Positions 17,801 to 24,822 of a stretch of 37,742 bases of DNA are shown piece after piece; position 1 is the first letter of the stretch; every line of letters begins with the position of its first letter. The notes under the pieces were generated by a model that worked only from the letters and a program-made list of their open reading frames with translations, was not told where the DNA came from and did not search any database. The DNA is from an uncultured Spirochaetales bacterium (GTDB lineage Bacteria; Spirochaetota; Spirochaetia; Sphaerochaetales; Sphaerochaetaceae): the NCBI GenBank assembly GCA_945932505.1, contig CAMEQB010000005.1:1-37742 (forward strand). Reading direction: 5' to 3'. The translations under genes and the position numbers were made by a program.

Positions 17801-18282
17801 TTGGACAGATCATCGCTCAAAAGGTGGTCATAAGTAAAAAGAGCGGAGGAAAACTTCTCTTCCTGACCATACAGACCCAGGACGGAGATGTGGAGGCTGC
17901 AGTATTTACAAAAGTCTACGAAAAGATCGACGGAAAGACTGAAGTAGATGGAATCTATGGCTTTAAAGGTAGATTCGACAAACGAGACGACAAACTTAGC
18001 TTCGTCATCTCCGATATCGTAGCTCCAACAGAGCTTGAGCCGCTAGCTGTACAGAGAGTCAACATAAAAATAAAAGCAAGCGTAGATATAAACAGAAAGA
18101 CCCTTACAGGCTTGATGGAAGTAATGATACAGAACGAAGGCGGTGTACCTGTTTCTCTCTTTATCAGCGACCTACCTGAGGAGGAATTGAGACTAAAAAG
18201 TACCAGCAGCGTCCAGTATTCACAAAATCTCTACAATAGTTTGATGGAGTTGGATGTTGTCGAAAAGGTCTGGGTAAGCTAA
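14851..18282 (+). CDS. dnaE: DNA polymerase III alpha subunit DnaE
   Basis: Main replicative polymerase subunit. 1143 residues, normal for DnaE1. The PHP domain begins at once (HLHNHSDFSLLD, residues 6-17). The polymerase core shows PGRGSGAGSLVAY (about 355-367), the catalytic pair in PDFDVDF (D398, D400) and the third acid in VKMDFLGL (about D556). Finger, beta-binding and C-terminal OB domains follow. An internal beta-clamp motif is plausible in QLSLFGG (about 910). Start is TTG at 14851 with GAGGA 7-8 nt upstream. No ATG is near, and the first residues match DnaE homologues, so TTG is firm. It follows the hydroxylase-like genes and precedes YggT and recG closely. Confidence 0.97.
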   Translation: MSNFVHLHNHSDFSLLDSAASIPRYIAKCKEYGMNALALTDHGNMYGAVTFYKACKDNGINPLVGCEFYYTHDRHVKDPSAKYYHLILIAMSDKGYHNLMELNSIAWKEGYYYKPRIDDESLLSHSEDLICLSACVSGEIPRLILGGKIAEAKERILWFKNLFGDRYYLEIQNHGLEEEQIVLREMPKLSKEMDVPLVCTNDIHYIDKSDWNAHDTLICIGTQSKKTDKNRMRYKEGEFYFRSPEEMEELFKDFPEAIENTGKIAERCQLTINFPGPVLPKCQIPPQYKDDAEYLTALSYEGLTTRYPNAEGEELEKLKQRLQYELDIIIKMDFPAYFLIVRDYIHWAKTHDIPVGPGRGSGAGSLVAYTTTITDVDPIKYNLLFERFLNPERVSLPDFDVDFCFERRGEVIDYVTEHYGHDSVGQITTFGTLKPKAVVKDVCRVLDIPFDESNKITALVPDEIPGMKKWHLPDALKFEKKLQDVRDRGGIYEELFDTAIRLEGLNRHTSLHAAGVVIGREPLDKYVPLCVPDQKSGGLASQYTMLQIEECGLVKMDFLGLKTLTLLKHAVDLIHKREPDFDLNKISDTDKNTFDMLCRGDSAYVFQFESAGMQDILKQAQPSTIEELVALNALYRPGPMQFIPKYIDSKWGRTPITYPDPALEPILKTTYGVIVYQEQVMQTAQIIAGYTLGEADILRRIMGKKKVEALAKELVKFKAGAVKKGYTEEHAEEIFHMLEPFAGYGFNKSHAVAYSIVAYQTAYLKANYNTEFLAANLTNEMNSPDKFKEYLNLAPKYGIKVVPPSINRSETQFSVDNGEILYGLAAIKNVGANVVDSIIAEREKNGPYKSFMDFLSRQGETTLNSRLVECLIKAGCFDELGTDRAVLLANLDEAFRFDKAQKSQSAFGQLSLFGGEEEDMLGEFEMKSADPLPFLEKLKMEKELLGFYISGHPLDSYEKEINECVKVNVSDPDTIILGQDTQIIGQIIAQKVVISKKSGGKLLFLTIQTQDGDVEAAVFTKVYEKIDGKTEVDGIYGFKGRFDKRDDKLSFVISDIVAPTELEPLAVQRVNIKIKASVDINRKTLTGLMEVMIQNEGGVPVSLFISDLPEEELRLKSTSSVQYSQNLYNSLMELDVVEKVWVS

Positions 18283-18305
18283 CTTTTCTTTGGAGGCGCC
18301 AAAAA

Positions 18306-18911
18306 ATGGTAAATAACGTAATATTAATGAAGCTTTCGCTGTTCCTTGCAAGGCTTTTAAATGCATATTCTATTCTCATCTGGGTAAGAATCATATTCTC
18401 CTGGATTTTTCCTCGTCCTTCACGTCAGAACTGGATCTATTGGATCGGACGTGTAGTAGACCCTTATTTGAGCGCCTTCCAAAGCAAGAAGAGCGTAATA
18501 GGAAGACTTGACTTCTCACCTATCATCGCCATCGGAGTATTATCAGTTGTGGAGAGTATTCTCCAATACTATGGATACTACGGAACTATTACTCTCTCCA
18601 TGTTTTTGTATGTGTTTTTGTATGCTTTTTGGAACTATGGCCTCTCCATTTATTTCTGGATCCTCTTCTTTGCCCTTGTGTTCAAGACAATCGCATCCTT
18701 CTCCCGTAACCCTCAGATGTGGGGAATGGCAGATGGAATAGGAAGCGCAGCAAGGCCTGTCACTGATTTCGTAAGAAGTTTTGCAAAACGAAGAATACTC
18801 AGTGAGAGAGCTGTAAGCCTCATATCTTTGGCCTTGGTCCTTGTTGTCTGGTTCATGGTGAAGTATCTTGTGGCATGGCTTGGAACCATAGTTTTGAGAA
18901 TACCTCTATAA
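18306..18911 (+). CDS. YggT-family membrane protein, two repeats
   Basis: A 201-residue integral membrane protein with two YggT units. The first (about 10-85) has RIIFSWIFP, VDPYLSAF and GRLDFSPIIAI. The second (about 115-195) has FKTIASFSRNP, SAARPVTDFVR and SLISLALVLVV. Four or five membrane spans are expected. YggT proteins have been linked to turgor, cell division and ion homeostasis, without a firm molecular role. SD TTGGAGG lies 9 nt before ATG and sits in a small hairpin (18289-18303). The gene lies 23 nt after dnaE and ends one base before recG. Confidence 0.85.
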   Translation: MVNNVILMKLSLFLARLLNAYSILIWVRIIFSWIFPRPSRQNWIYWIGRVVDPYLSAFQSKKSVIGRLDFSPIIAIGVLSVVESILQYYGYYGTITLSMFLYVFLYAFWNYGLSIYFWILFFALVFKTIASFSRNPQMWGMADGIGSAARPVTDFVRSFAKRRILSERAVSLISLALVLVVWFMVKYLVAWLGTIVLRIPL

Positions 18912-18912
18912 T

Positions 18913-20931
18913 ATGGACGAAAGCATCACTAAAGTCCCCGGAGTGGGAAAAGCACTGAAAGGAGAGTTTGAAAAGCTGGGAGTATCCACATTGATGGATG
19001 CTGTAGAGCTACTGCCTCGTGGCTACGACGACAGAAGAAAAGAAAGAAGAATGAATGACGCTACGGCTCTGGACCCCAGCGTCAACTGTCGCATAACAAT
19101 ACTCTCCCATGAAACTTTCCCCTCTCCCAAGATGGGTATGACACTGAAAGTGAATGCTGAAGACGATGACGGAGAAAGAATAACTCTCCTTTGCTTCAAT
19201 AGGCCTTTTTTGAAGAACCAACTTAAAATCGATTCATCTTGGTACCTCAATGCAACTGTACAGAAGTATAAAGGCCTATACTCTACTTCACGCTTTGAAA
19301 TAAAGAAGACAAAAGAGGAATGTGGAATAGGAAAGATCCTCCCCCTCTACCCTTTAAGTGGGAACCTGAAACAAAAAAATGTGAGGGATGCAACCCGATT
19401 TGCTCTTGTCTCTCTTTCACCCTTTGATGAGATTCTCCCCCAGGAGACAATAGATAGAAATAAACTTGTTTCCAGAACTGATGCTTTTAACTTCGTCCAT
19501 TGGCCAAAGGATGAGACGGAGATAGAAAAAGGAAGAAGAACCCTCGCTTTTACAGAGCTTCTTCTTTTGGAGTTATCTATACTGAGAGAGAAGAAAAATA
19601 AGAAAGCAATAAAGAAGACAAAGCCATCGAAGTTAGAGAAAGCTTTTATCTCATCTCTCCCCTTCTCCCTCACTCCCGACCAAGACAAAGCTATAGATGA
19701 AATAAGAGAAGACTTATCTTCTACTCCTCCAATGTATAGACTTTTGCAGGGAGATGTAGGAGCGGGAAAGACGCTTGTAGCATGGATCAGCGCCCTATCC
19801 ATCATTGAGAAAGGCGGACAGGTTGCATTTATGGCTCCTACAGAACTACTGGCTCGTCAGCATGCGGAGAAGGCCTCAGAGCTTCTTTCTCCCCTTGGAG
19901 TAAGGATTGCTTTTGTTACAGGAGAAGTAAAGGGAAAAGGAAGGAATCTGTTACTTAAGGCATTAAGGGAAGGAGAAGTTGACCTGGCTATAGGTACACA
20001 CGCCCTCTTCTCTTCCGATGTAGTATTTAAAAACCTTAAATATGTAATCATAGACGAGCAGCATCGATTCGGAGTTGAACAGAGAGAAGCTTTGACTAAA
20101 AAGGGAGAGACGCCTCATGTGTTGATGATGACTGCAACTCCTATTCCAAGAACTCTTGCAATGACAGTCTTTGCAGATATGGACACTTCTATAATCCGTT
20201 CCATGCCTAAAGGAAGAAAGCCTATCAAGACTCATACTGTATCATCACAGAACAGAGACAGAATGTATGAAGCGGTGGGAGTGGAATTTCAGCGGGGACA
20301 CCAAGCTTATTTTGTTTATCCAAGAATCGATGATGAAGGGGACTCCGACCTAAGGGATGTCACTACTATGTATTCATTTCTCCAGAAAAAATATCCAGGC
20401 GTTCCTTCAGCATTGATCCACTCAAAACTAGACGAAGAAGAGAAAATAAGAATACTTAGAGATTTCAGAGAAAAAAAGCTGTTGTACCTTGTTTCAACAA
20501 GCGTAGTTGAAGTAGGTATCGACATTCCTGACGCAACATGTATGGTTATTGAGCACGCTGAGCGCTTTGGCCTGGCAGCCCTTCACCAGCTAAGGGGAAG
20601 AGTGGGAAGATCAGACTTACAGTCATATTGTTTCCTTGTATTCGAGCCCAATCTATCGGAGGATGGCAAGGAGAGACTAAAAGTCATGCGTGACACAAAC
20701 GATGGTTTCTTGATAGCAGAAAAGGACTTGGAGATAAGAGGACCTGGAGAGATGTCAGGCAACAAGCAGTCGGGTTTCTTAAAACTTAAGTTCGCTTCAA
20801 TAACAGAAGACCAAGATATTCTGGAAGACGCAAGAAATGAAGCTGAAAGAATATTAAATGAAGACAAGGGCCTTATTAGTGGAGTCAACACTGGCTTGAG
20901 AAAGGCTTTGGAAATGATGAAGAGGGACTAA
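18913..20931 (+). CDS. recG: ATP-dependent DNA helicase RecG
   Basis: Double-strand DNA translocase that remodels stalled forks and Holliday junctions. 672 residues, usual for RecG. An N-terminal wedge/OB domain (about 60-150) precedes superfamily 2 motifs: Walker A GDVGAGKT (about 279-286), DEQH (about 380-383), TATPIPRT, and motifs V-VI (VVEVGIDIP, QLRGRVGRS). The C-terminal TRG element (AEKDLEIRGPGEMSG) is present. The ATG lies one base after the YggT stop with no clear SD, so it is probably translated by coupling. It ends the replication/repair part of the operon. A weak 5-6 bp stem at 20965-20983, followed by a T-rich run, may end transcription. Confidence 0.97.
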   Translation: MDESITKVPGVGKALKGEFEKLGVSTLMDAVELLPRGYDDRRKERRMNDATALDPSVNCRITILSHETFPSPKMGMTLKVNAEDDDGERITLLCFNRPFLKNQLKIDSSWYLNATVQKYKGLYSTSRFEIKKTKEECGIGKILPLYPLSGNLKQKNVRDATRFALVSLSPFDEILPQETIDRNKLVSRTDAFNFVHWPKDETEIEKGRRTLAFTELLLLELSILREKKNKKAIKKTKPSKLEKAFISSLPFSLTPDQDKAIDEIREDLSSTPPMYRLLQGDVGAGKTLVAWISALSIIEKGGQVAFMAPTELLARQHAEKASELLSPLGVRIAFVTGEVKGKGRNLLLKALREGEVDLAIGTHALFSSDVVFKNLKYVIIDEQHRFGVEQREALTKKGETPHVLMMTATPIPRTLAMTVFADMDTSIIRSMPKGRKPIKTHTVSSQNRDRMYEAVGVEFQRGHQAYFVYPRIDDEGDSDLRDVTTMYSFLQKKYPGVPSALIHSKLDEEEKIRILRDFREKKLLYLVSTSVVEVGIDIPDATCMVIEHAERFGLAALHQLRGRVGRSDLQSYCFLVFEPNLSEDGKERLKVMRDTNDGFLIAEKDLEIRGPGEMSGNKQSGFLKLKFASITEDQDILEDARNEAERILNEDKGLISGVNTGLRKALEMMKRD

Positions 20932-20979
20932 ACTTCATAAAAACAACAAATGTATACTTTTCTATCACTTCAAAAGAGA

Positions 20980-21008
20980 GTGACATTATTCTTATTTTTG
21001 TAGAGAAT
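20980..21008 (+). promoter_or_regulatory. Possible promoter of the HD-domain gene
   Basis: GTGACA (20980-20985) and GAGAAT (21003-21008) lie 17 bp apart, 18 nt before the ATG. The -35 is close to consensus and the -10 is weak. Low confidence. Confidence 0.3.
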
Positions 21009-21025
21009 AAATAAAGAGGAAAAAT

Positions 21026-21595
21026 ATGTTCGATAGAAATACTGCTGTAGAGTTATGGCACAAATATAACGAGAGTGAGAGCCTCTGGCATCATGCTCTC
21101 TCTGTAGAAGCTGTAATGAGAGAATTCGCTTCTTATTACTCAGAAGACGAGGAATATTGGGGACTTGTAGGCTTGTTGCATGATATCGACTGGGAAAAAT
21201 TCCCAGAGCTCCACTGTAAGAAAGCTCCTGACCTACTGAGGGAAATCGGAGCTGATGACGATTTTATTCATGCTGTATGTTCCCATGGCTGGTCTATCTG
21301 CGTTGATGTAGAACCCGTGAAAAAGATGGAGAAAGTCCTCTTTACTATAGATGAGCTGACAGGTCTCGTTACAGCAACAGCTCTTATGAGACCAGAGAAA
21401 ATGAAGGGGATCTCCGTTAAGAGCGTAAAGAAAAAGTGGTCAAGCAAAGGCTTTGCCGCCGGAGTAAATAGAGAGATTATTGAAAAAGGTGCAGCACTCT
21501 TGGGAGAAGAGATTCCATTTATCATAGATATGACTATTAAAGGAATGACGAAAGTCGCTCCTGAGATCGGACTTTGGCCTGAGGAGGAAGCGTGA
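21026..21595 (+). CDS. HD-domain metal-dependent phosphohydrolase-like protein
   Basis: A 189-residue HD-superfamily protein. Metal ligands visible are H22 or H23 (WHHALSVEAVM), the HD pair in LLHDIDWEKF (H52, D53), H87 in CSHGWS, and a downstream Asp in DELTGL. The substrate is unknown. The family includes small nucleotide phosphohydrolases, and this single-domain form is often only annotated as HDIG/hydrolase. SD GAGG lies 6 nt before ATG. The stop overlaps the rsmD GTG start by 4 nt. Confidence 0.82.
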   Translation: MFDRNTAVELWHKYNESESLWHHALSVEAVMREFASYYSEDEEYWGLVGLLHDIDWEKFPELHCKKAPDLLREIGADDDFIHAVCSHGWSICVDVEPVKKMEKVLFTIDELTGLVTATALMRPEKMKGISVKSVKKKWSSKGFAAGVNREIIEKGAALLGEEIPFIIDMTIKGMTKVAPEIGLWPEEEA

Positions 21596-22137
21596 GAATC
21601 ACTGGAGGAAAATATTGTAGAAGAAATGTAGTCTGCCCTCCTGGGGTTATAAGACCGGCAATGGATAGAATGAGAGAGTCTCTCTTCTCAATTCTTGGAG
21701 ATCTCACAGGCTGCTCTTTTCTCGATCTTTTTTCTGGTTCAGGCTGCGTTGCCATTGAAGCTGCAAGTAGGGGCGCCAGTCCCATTCACCTAGTTGAGAT
21801 GGATAGAGGAAAGAAAGCTACCATTGAGAAGAATCTTTCTTTTGTAGAAGAAGATAAGAAACTCTTTGTAATGGATGCCGAGAGATATATCCTCTCTTCA
21901 CTCTACAGCTATGATATAGTCTACGCCGACCCTCCATTTCCAATGGAAGGAAAAGTTAATCTATTAAAGAATATCGCAGCCCATCACACAGTGAAAGAGG
22001 GAGGATTATTCATCATCCACTACCCTGTGGAAGAAGAAAAAGAGTGGCCTGAAGAATTGGACGGCTTCTCTCTTTGTGACAAACGTAAGTATGGACGAAG
22101 TATGATAAGAATGTATAAAGCGGGGGAAAAATGTTAA
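21592..22137 (+). CDS. rsmD: 16S rRNA guanine-966 N2-methyltransferase RsmD
   Basis: Methylates G966 of 16S rRNA in the assembled small subunit. 181 residues, typical. It begins MRITGGKY, as RsmD does, followed by RPAMDRMRESLFSIL, the SAM-binding DLFSGSGCVAIEAASRG (45-61), VEMD, and the catalytic DPPF (113-116). Start is GTG in a GTGA overlap with the upstream gene, with GAGGAGG upstream. It overlaps the thioesterase start by 7 nt. Confidence 0.94.
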   Translation: MRITGGKYCRRNVVCPPGVIRPAMDRMRESLFSILGDLTGCSFLDLFSGSGCVAIEAASRGASPIHLVEMDRGKKATIEKNLSFVEEDKKLFVMDAERYILSSLYSYDIVYADPPFPMEGKVNLLKNIAAHHTVKEGGLFIIHYPVEEEKEWPEELDGFSLCDKRKYGRSMIRMYKAGEKC

Positions 22138-22928
22138 ATATCGGACCAGATAATATTGGAAGAGACTCTTCCTATTTTCAGAGCACCGACACAGATGGCT
22201 TCTACACCGTAAAGCCACAGAAATACTTTGGTATCAGCCAGGAAGTGGCAGGAGTGCATGCTACCCTTAAAGGTGCTGGTCTCAAGGACATGCTGGATAA
22301 AGAAGGAAGAACCTGGATGATTCTTCGAACTCAGATGACTATCTCAAAATACGCTTCTTGGTGTGATGAATATGATATAGAGACATGGTGCCAAGAGGGA
22401 TATAGACTATATTGCCCAAGATACGTTGAGGCAAGAGACAAGAAGACAGGAGAGCTTCTTTTCAACTCAAAGAACCTTTGGGTAATAATGGATATGGTGA
22501 AGAACAGGCCTGAGAGACCCAGCTATGTAAATGATAGGCTAGCCTATGCAGATCCAAGCGTCAGGCACTTCGATCCTGCTCTTCCAAAGTTCCCTCAAGA
22601 AGAGGAATATACGATTTCTGAAACTGAGCCTTACTTAGTCAAAGTAAACTATTACGACACAGACTATAATAGGCACGTCAACAATATTGTATATGTCAAC
22701 TGGCTAATGGAGTCTTTCCCTCATGAGTATCTTGACCAGTATCTACCTGAATTCTTTGATGTAGAGTGGAAGAAACAGTGTCATTGGGGAGATGAAATAA
22801 AAGTCGTAACAAAGAAGAAAGAAGGATCTGAAGAGTATTACACCAAGATACTCCATAAAGACTCAGATGGAAACGAAGAAGTAGTATTCCATGCAATAAC
22901 AAAATGGAGAAAGAGGGACTCTATATGA
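22131..22928 (+). CDS. Acyl-ACP thioesterase (double hot-dog)
   Basis: Hydrolyses acyl-ACP to release fatty acids, cytosolic. The 265-residue protein matches the bacterial FatA/FatB-type family. The second hot-dog carries the signature DTDYNRHVNNIVYVNW with N180 and H182, and a Cys at 217 (WKKQCHWGD) in the place of the plant catalytic Cys. The first hot-dog includes LRTQMTISKYASWCDEYDIET. A GGGGG-type SD lies just before the ATG within rsmD. It is coupled by a 4-nt ATGA overlap to the DUF1801 gene. The role in this organism may be chain-length control of lipids or fatty-acid release. Confidence 0.9.
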   Translation: MLNIGPDNIGRDSSYFQSTDTDGFYTVKPQKYFGISQEVAGVHATLKGAGLKDMLDKEGRTWMILRTQMTISKYASWCDEYDIETWCQEGYRLYCPRYVEARDKKTGELLFNSKNLWVIMDMVKNRPERPSYVNDRLAYADPSVRHFDPALPKFPQEEEYTISETEPYLVKVNYYDTDYNRHVNNIVYVNWLMESFPHEYLDQYLPEFFDVEWKKQCHWGDEIKVVTKKKEGSEEYYTKILHKDSDGNEEVVFHAITKWRKRDSI

Positions 22929-23287
22929 GTTTCTCTTCTCTCTCTGAGTATATATCATCATTAGGCGACAAAGAAAAAGAATATATCCTTCGTTTTATTA
23001 ACCTGATGGAAAACGAGTATCCAAACCTGAAACTTCGTTTTTCTTTTTCTATGCCTATGTGGTGGTTTAAAGATAAAATGAGAGACGGATACGTGGGAGT
23101 ATCTGCAACAAAGTCTCGTTTTACTCTCCACGTCTCCTCTGAAAGCTATGTAAAAGATATAGAAAAAGAGAGACCCGAGCTTAAATATGGAAAGCAGTGT
23201 GTCTCTATTTCTTACAAGAGAGAAGATGACTTTCTATTTCTTCAAAAGAAAGCCAAAGAGTTTATATCAATCAATGTTGATCAATAG
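22925..23287 (+). CDS. DUF1801 / YdhG-like small protein
   Basis: A 120-residue protein with the DUF1801 pattern: an N-terminal helix (YISSLGDKEKEYILRFINLM), a P..K..FSFSMPMWWFKDKM stretch, a central strand pair (YVGVSATKSRFTLHV) and a closing KY/FLFLQKKAKEFI helix. The fold is frataxin-like; function is unknown. An ATG seven codons upstream (22904) lacks a ribosome site. The ATG at 22925 has GAGGG 8 nt upstream and overlaps the thioesterase stop, so it is preferred. The 3' end overlaps slyX on the other strand by 7 nt. Confidence 0.72.
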   Translation: MSFSSLSEYISSLGDKEKEYILRFINLMENEYPNLKLRFSFSMPMWWFKDKMRDGYVGVSATKSRFTLHVSSESYVKDIEKERPELKYGKQCVSISYKREDDFLFLQKKAKEFISINVDQ

Positions 23288-23484
23288 TGTGGGGGTTTCC
23301 TGTTGGCCCTCTCGTCTGCAGTCACATCCATAAGGTCTTTGACTTTCTTCTTCATCTCTTCCATCTGTACCATTAAGTGAGTAATAGTCTTACCCTGCTC
23401 TATGACCACTTCATTTAACTCTTCATTCTGCTTTTCCAAATAGCTAATTCTTATTTCAAGTCTATCCAGTTCGTCTTCGTACAT
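23281..23484 (-). CDS. slyX: SlyX-like coiled-coil protein
   Basis: A 67-residue protein with heptad repeats through about residue 55 (LDRLEIRISYLEKQNEELNE, VIEQGKTITHLMVQMEEMKKKV) and the C-terminal PPHY hallmark of SlyX. The molecular role of SlyX is not settled. The ribosome site is weak (AAAGAG, about 12 nt upstream). The gene converges with the DUF1801 gene (7-nt overlap) and is divergent from the WYL regulator. Confidence 0.8.
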   Translation of the reverse strand: MYEDELDRLEIRISYLEKQNEELNEVVIEQGKTITHLMVQMEEMKKKVKDLMDVTADERANRKPPHY

Positions 23485-23541
23485 GTAGATATTATCTCTT
23501 TCTTTCGTTTTACAAACAACTACCTTTCAATGTGTAATATG

Positions 23542-23567
23542 TGTTGCGTTCAACAAAGAATTTGTTG
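23542..23567 (+). promoter_or_regulatory. Operator-like repeats between slyX and the WYL regulator
   Basis: A perfect inverted repeat, CAACAAA-GAA-TTTGTTG (23551-23567), is preceded by a third half-site, TGTTG at 23542-23546, which forms another inverted repeat with CAACA at 23551-23555. A TATACT box lies near 23611, downstream. This arrangement suits an autoregulated transcription factor acting on both divergent genes. Confidence 0.45.
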
Positions 23568-23635
23568 CAGTTTGTTTCATTTTTGCTTTATATATCATTT
23601 TTTTGTTGTTATACTTACAAAAAAGGAGAAGCAAC

Positions 23636-24595
23636 ATGAAAGGAGAGAGGGTTGCACAGCTTGAGCTGTTACTCAGATCGCATCCAGAGGGATTGAGAAG
23701 GGCTGAGATTGCAAGAAGACTTGGAGTCCATAGATCTACAATCTCCAGATATGTAGAGGATTTATCACAGCATATCGACATTTACGAGGAAAACAATCTT
23801 ATAAAAATCAAAGAAGGGGATGACGACTCCCCTATGGAACTCTCCGTTTATGAATCTCTGGCATTTAATATGTCTGCAGAAGCCTTGGCTTCTTCAGTTT
23901 CCATGCAGAATCCTCATCTGGCTTCGGGACTGAGAAAGATTGCGATGAACATGCGTACCTATGCTCCTAAGATCAGTGAGAATATCTTTGTATTGGCAGA
24001 TGCAATAGACAAGAAGATAGAAGAAAGTATGATTGAAACTTCCTCATACAACAAGGTGTTGGAAGTTTTGATAGACTGCTGGGTATCAGGAAGAATCGCA
24101 AAGATCACTACAAATACACCAGGAAACGAAGAGATAGAAATAGCTCCATACTTCATAGGATTCTCAGATAGTATAGATGGAAGAAAACCTATGACTGTCA
24201 CAGGAAGACTGAGACATACAAAAGATATAATCACACTCAACATCGAATCTATCATCTCAGTGCAGATGTTGAATGAAACATATACTATCCCAGATAACCT
24301 TAAGCCATTTACAAAAAAAGAGAAGGAAGACTCCTACGACGCCATTGATATGATTCCGTTGGTATTGAAGGTAAAAGAAAAAAGTGCCCTCAACTCCTTC
24401 TCCACTCTCGTCCATGAAAAACCAGAGATGAGTGAAAATGAAAAGGGAGAGCTTATCTGCAATATCAAAGTCGAGAACTCAATCGAACTATATCTACGTT
24501 TAGTGCAGTGTGGAACAAGCGTTGAGATTATTTCTCCTGAATCATTGAAGACTAGGTTCGTGGAAGAACTAAAGAAAATACTAGCAATGTATTGA
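23636..24595 (+). CDS. HTH/WYL-type transcriptional regulator
   Basis: A 319-residue regulator. Residues about 5-60 are a DeoR/HTH_11-like winged helix (LRRAEIARRLGVHRSTISRYVEDL). A helical linker follows (about 70-150), then a WYL-like Sm-fold domain (about 155-235: APYFIGFSDSIDGRKPMTVTGR) and a C-terminal extension with two beta-rich segments. The literal Trp-Tyr-Leu is not kept. WYL proteins sense nucleic acid or nucleotide ligands, and the ligand here is unknown. Start: AAGGAG lies 7 nt before the ATG at 23636. An upstream in-frame start at 23603 has no support. It stands alone, with its own terminator. Confidence 0.82.
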   Translation: MKGERVAQLELLLRSHPEGLRRAEIARRLGVHRSTISRYVEDLSQHIDIYEENNLIKIKEGDDDSPMELSVYESLAFNMSAEALASSVSMQNPHLASGLRKIAMNMRTYAPKISENIFVLADAIDKKIEESMIETSSYNKVLEVLIDCWVSGRIAKITTNTPGNEEIEIAPYFIGFSDSIDGRKPMTVTGRLRHTKDIITLNIESIISVQMLNETYTIPDNLKPFTKKEKEDSYDAIDMIPLVLKVKEKSALNSFSTLVHEKPEMSENEKGELICNIKVENSIELYLRLVQCGTSVEIISPESLKTRFVEELKKILAMY

Positions 24596-24611
24596 TTGTC
24601 TTACTATTGAA

Positions 24612-24645
24612 TATCCCCTCGAGATGAGGGGATAATTCTTTATTT
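24612..24645 (+). terminator. Terminator after the WYL regulator
   Basis: A 9-bp perfect stem, TATCCCCTC/GAGGGGATA (24612-24620, 24626-24634), with loop GAGAT and ATTCTTTATTT behind it on the plus strand. The stem may also act on the opposing mgl unit, although no T-run follows on that strand. Confidence 0.75.
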
Positions 24646-24822
24646 ACCAAAAAGATAGAAGATTCCATTGGCTTCCAGGATTATCAAAACGACGACAATG
24701 ATCAATACAAAGACACCGATTCCGATAATCCAATCCAAAGTCTTCAAGGAGACGTGGACATGACTGTACCACCCCTCCTTTATGCTTTGCCATCTTTTCT
24801 TCTTTTTCTCTTTATCTGTCAT
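24640..24822 (-). CDS. Small single-span membrane protein of the mgl operon
   Basis: A 60-residue protein, no family recognised. A basic, hydrophilic N-terminus (KEKKKKRWQSIKEGW) is followed by one membrane span (about 31-50, IIGIGVFVLIIVVVLIIL) and a short C-terminal tail. The positive N-terminus predicts a cytoplasmic N-terminus. The ATG overlaps the mglC stop by 4 nt (ATGA), so it is made with the permease. It may be an accessory or assembly factor of the Mgl transporter. This is inference from position. Confidence 0.68.
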   Translation of the reverse strand: MTDKEKKKKRWQSIKEGWYSHVHVSLKTLDWIIGIGVFVLIIVVVLIILEANGIFYLFGK

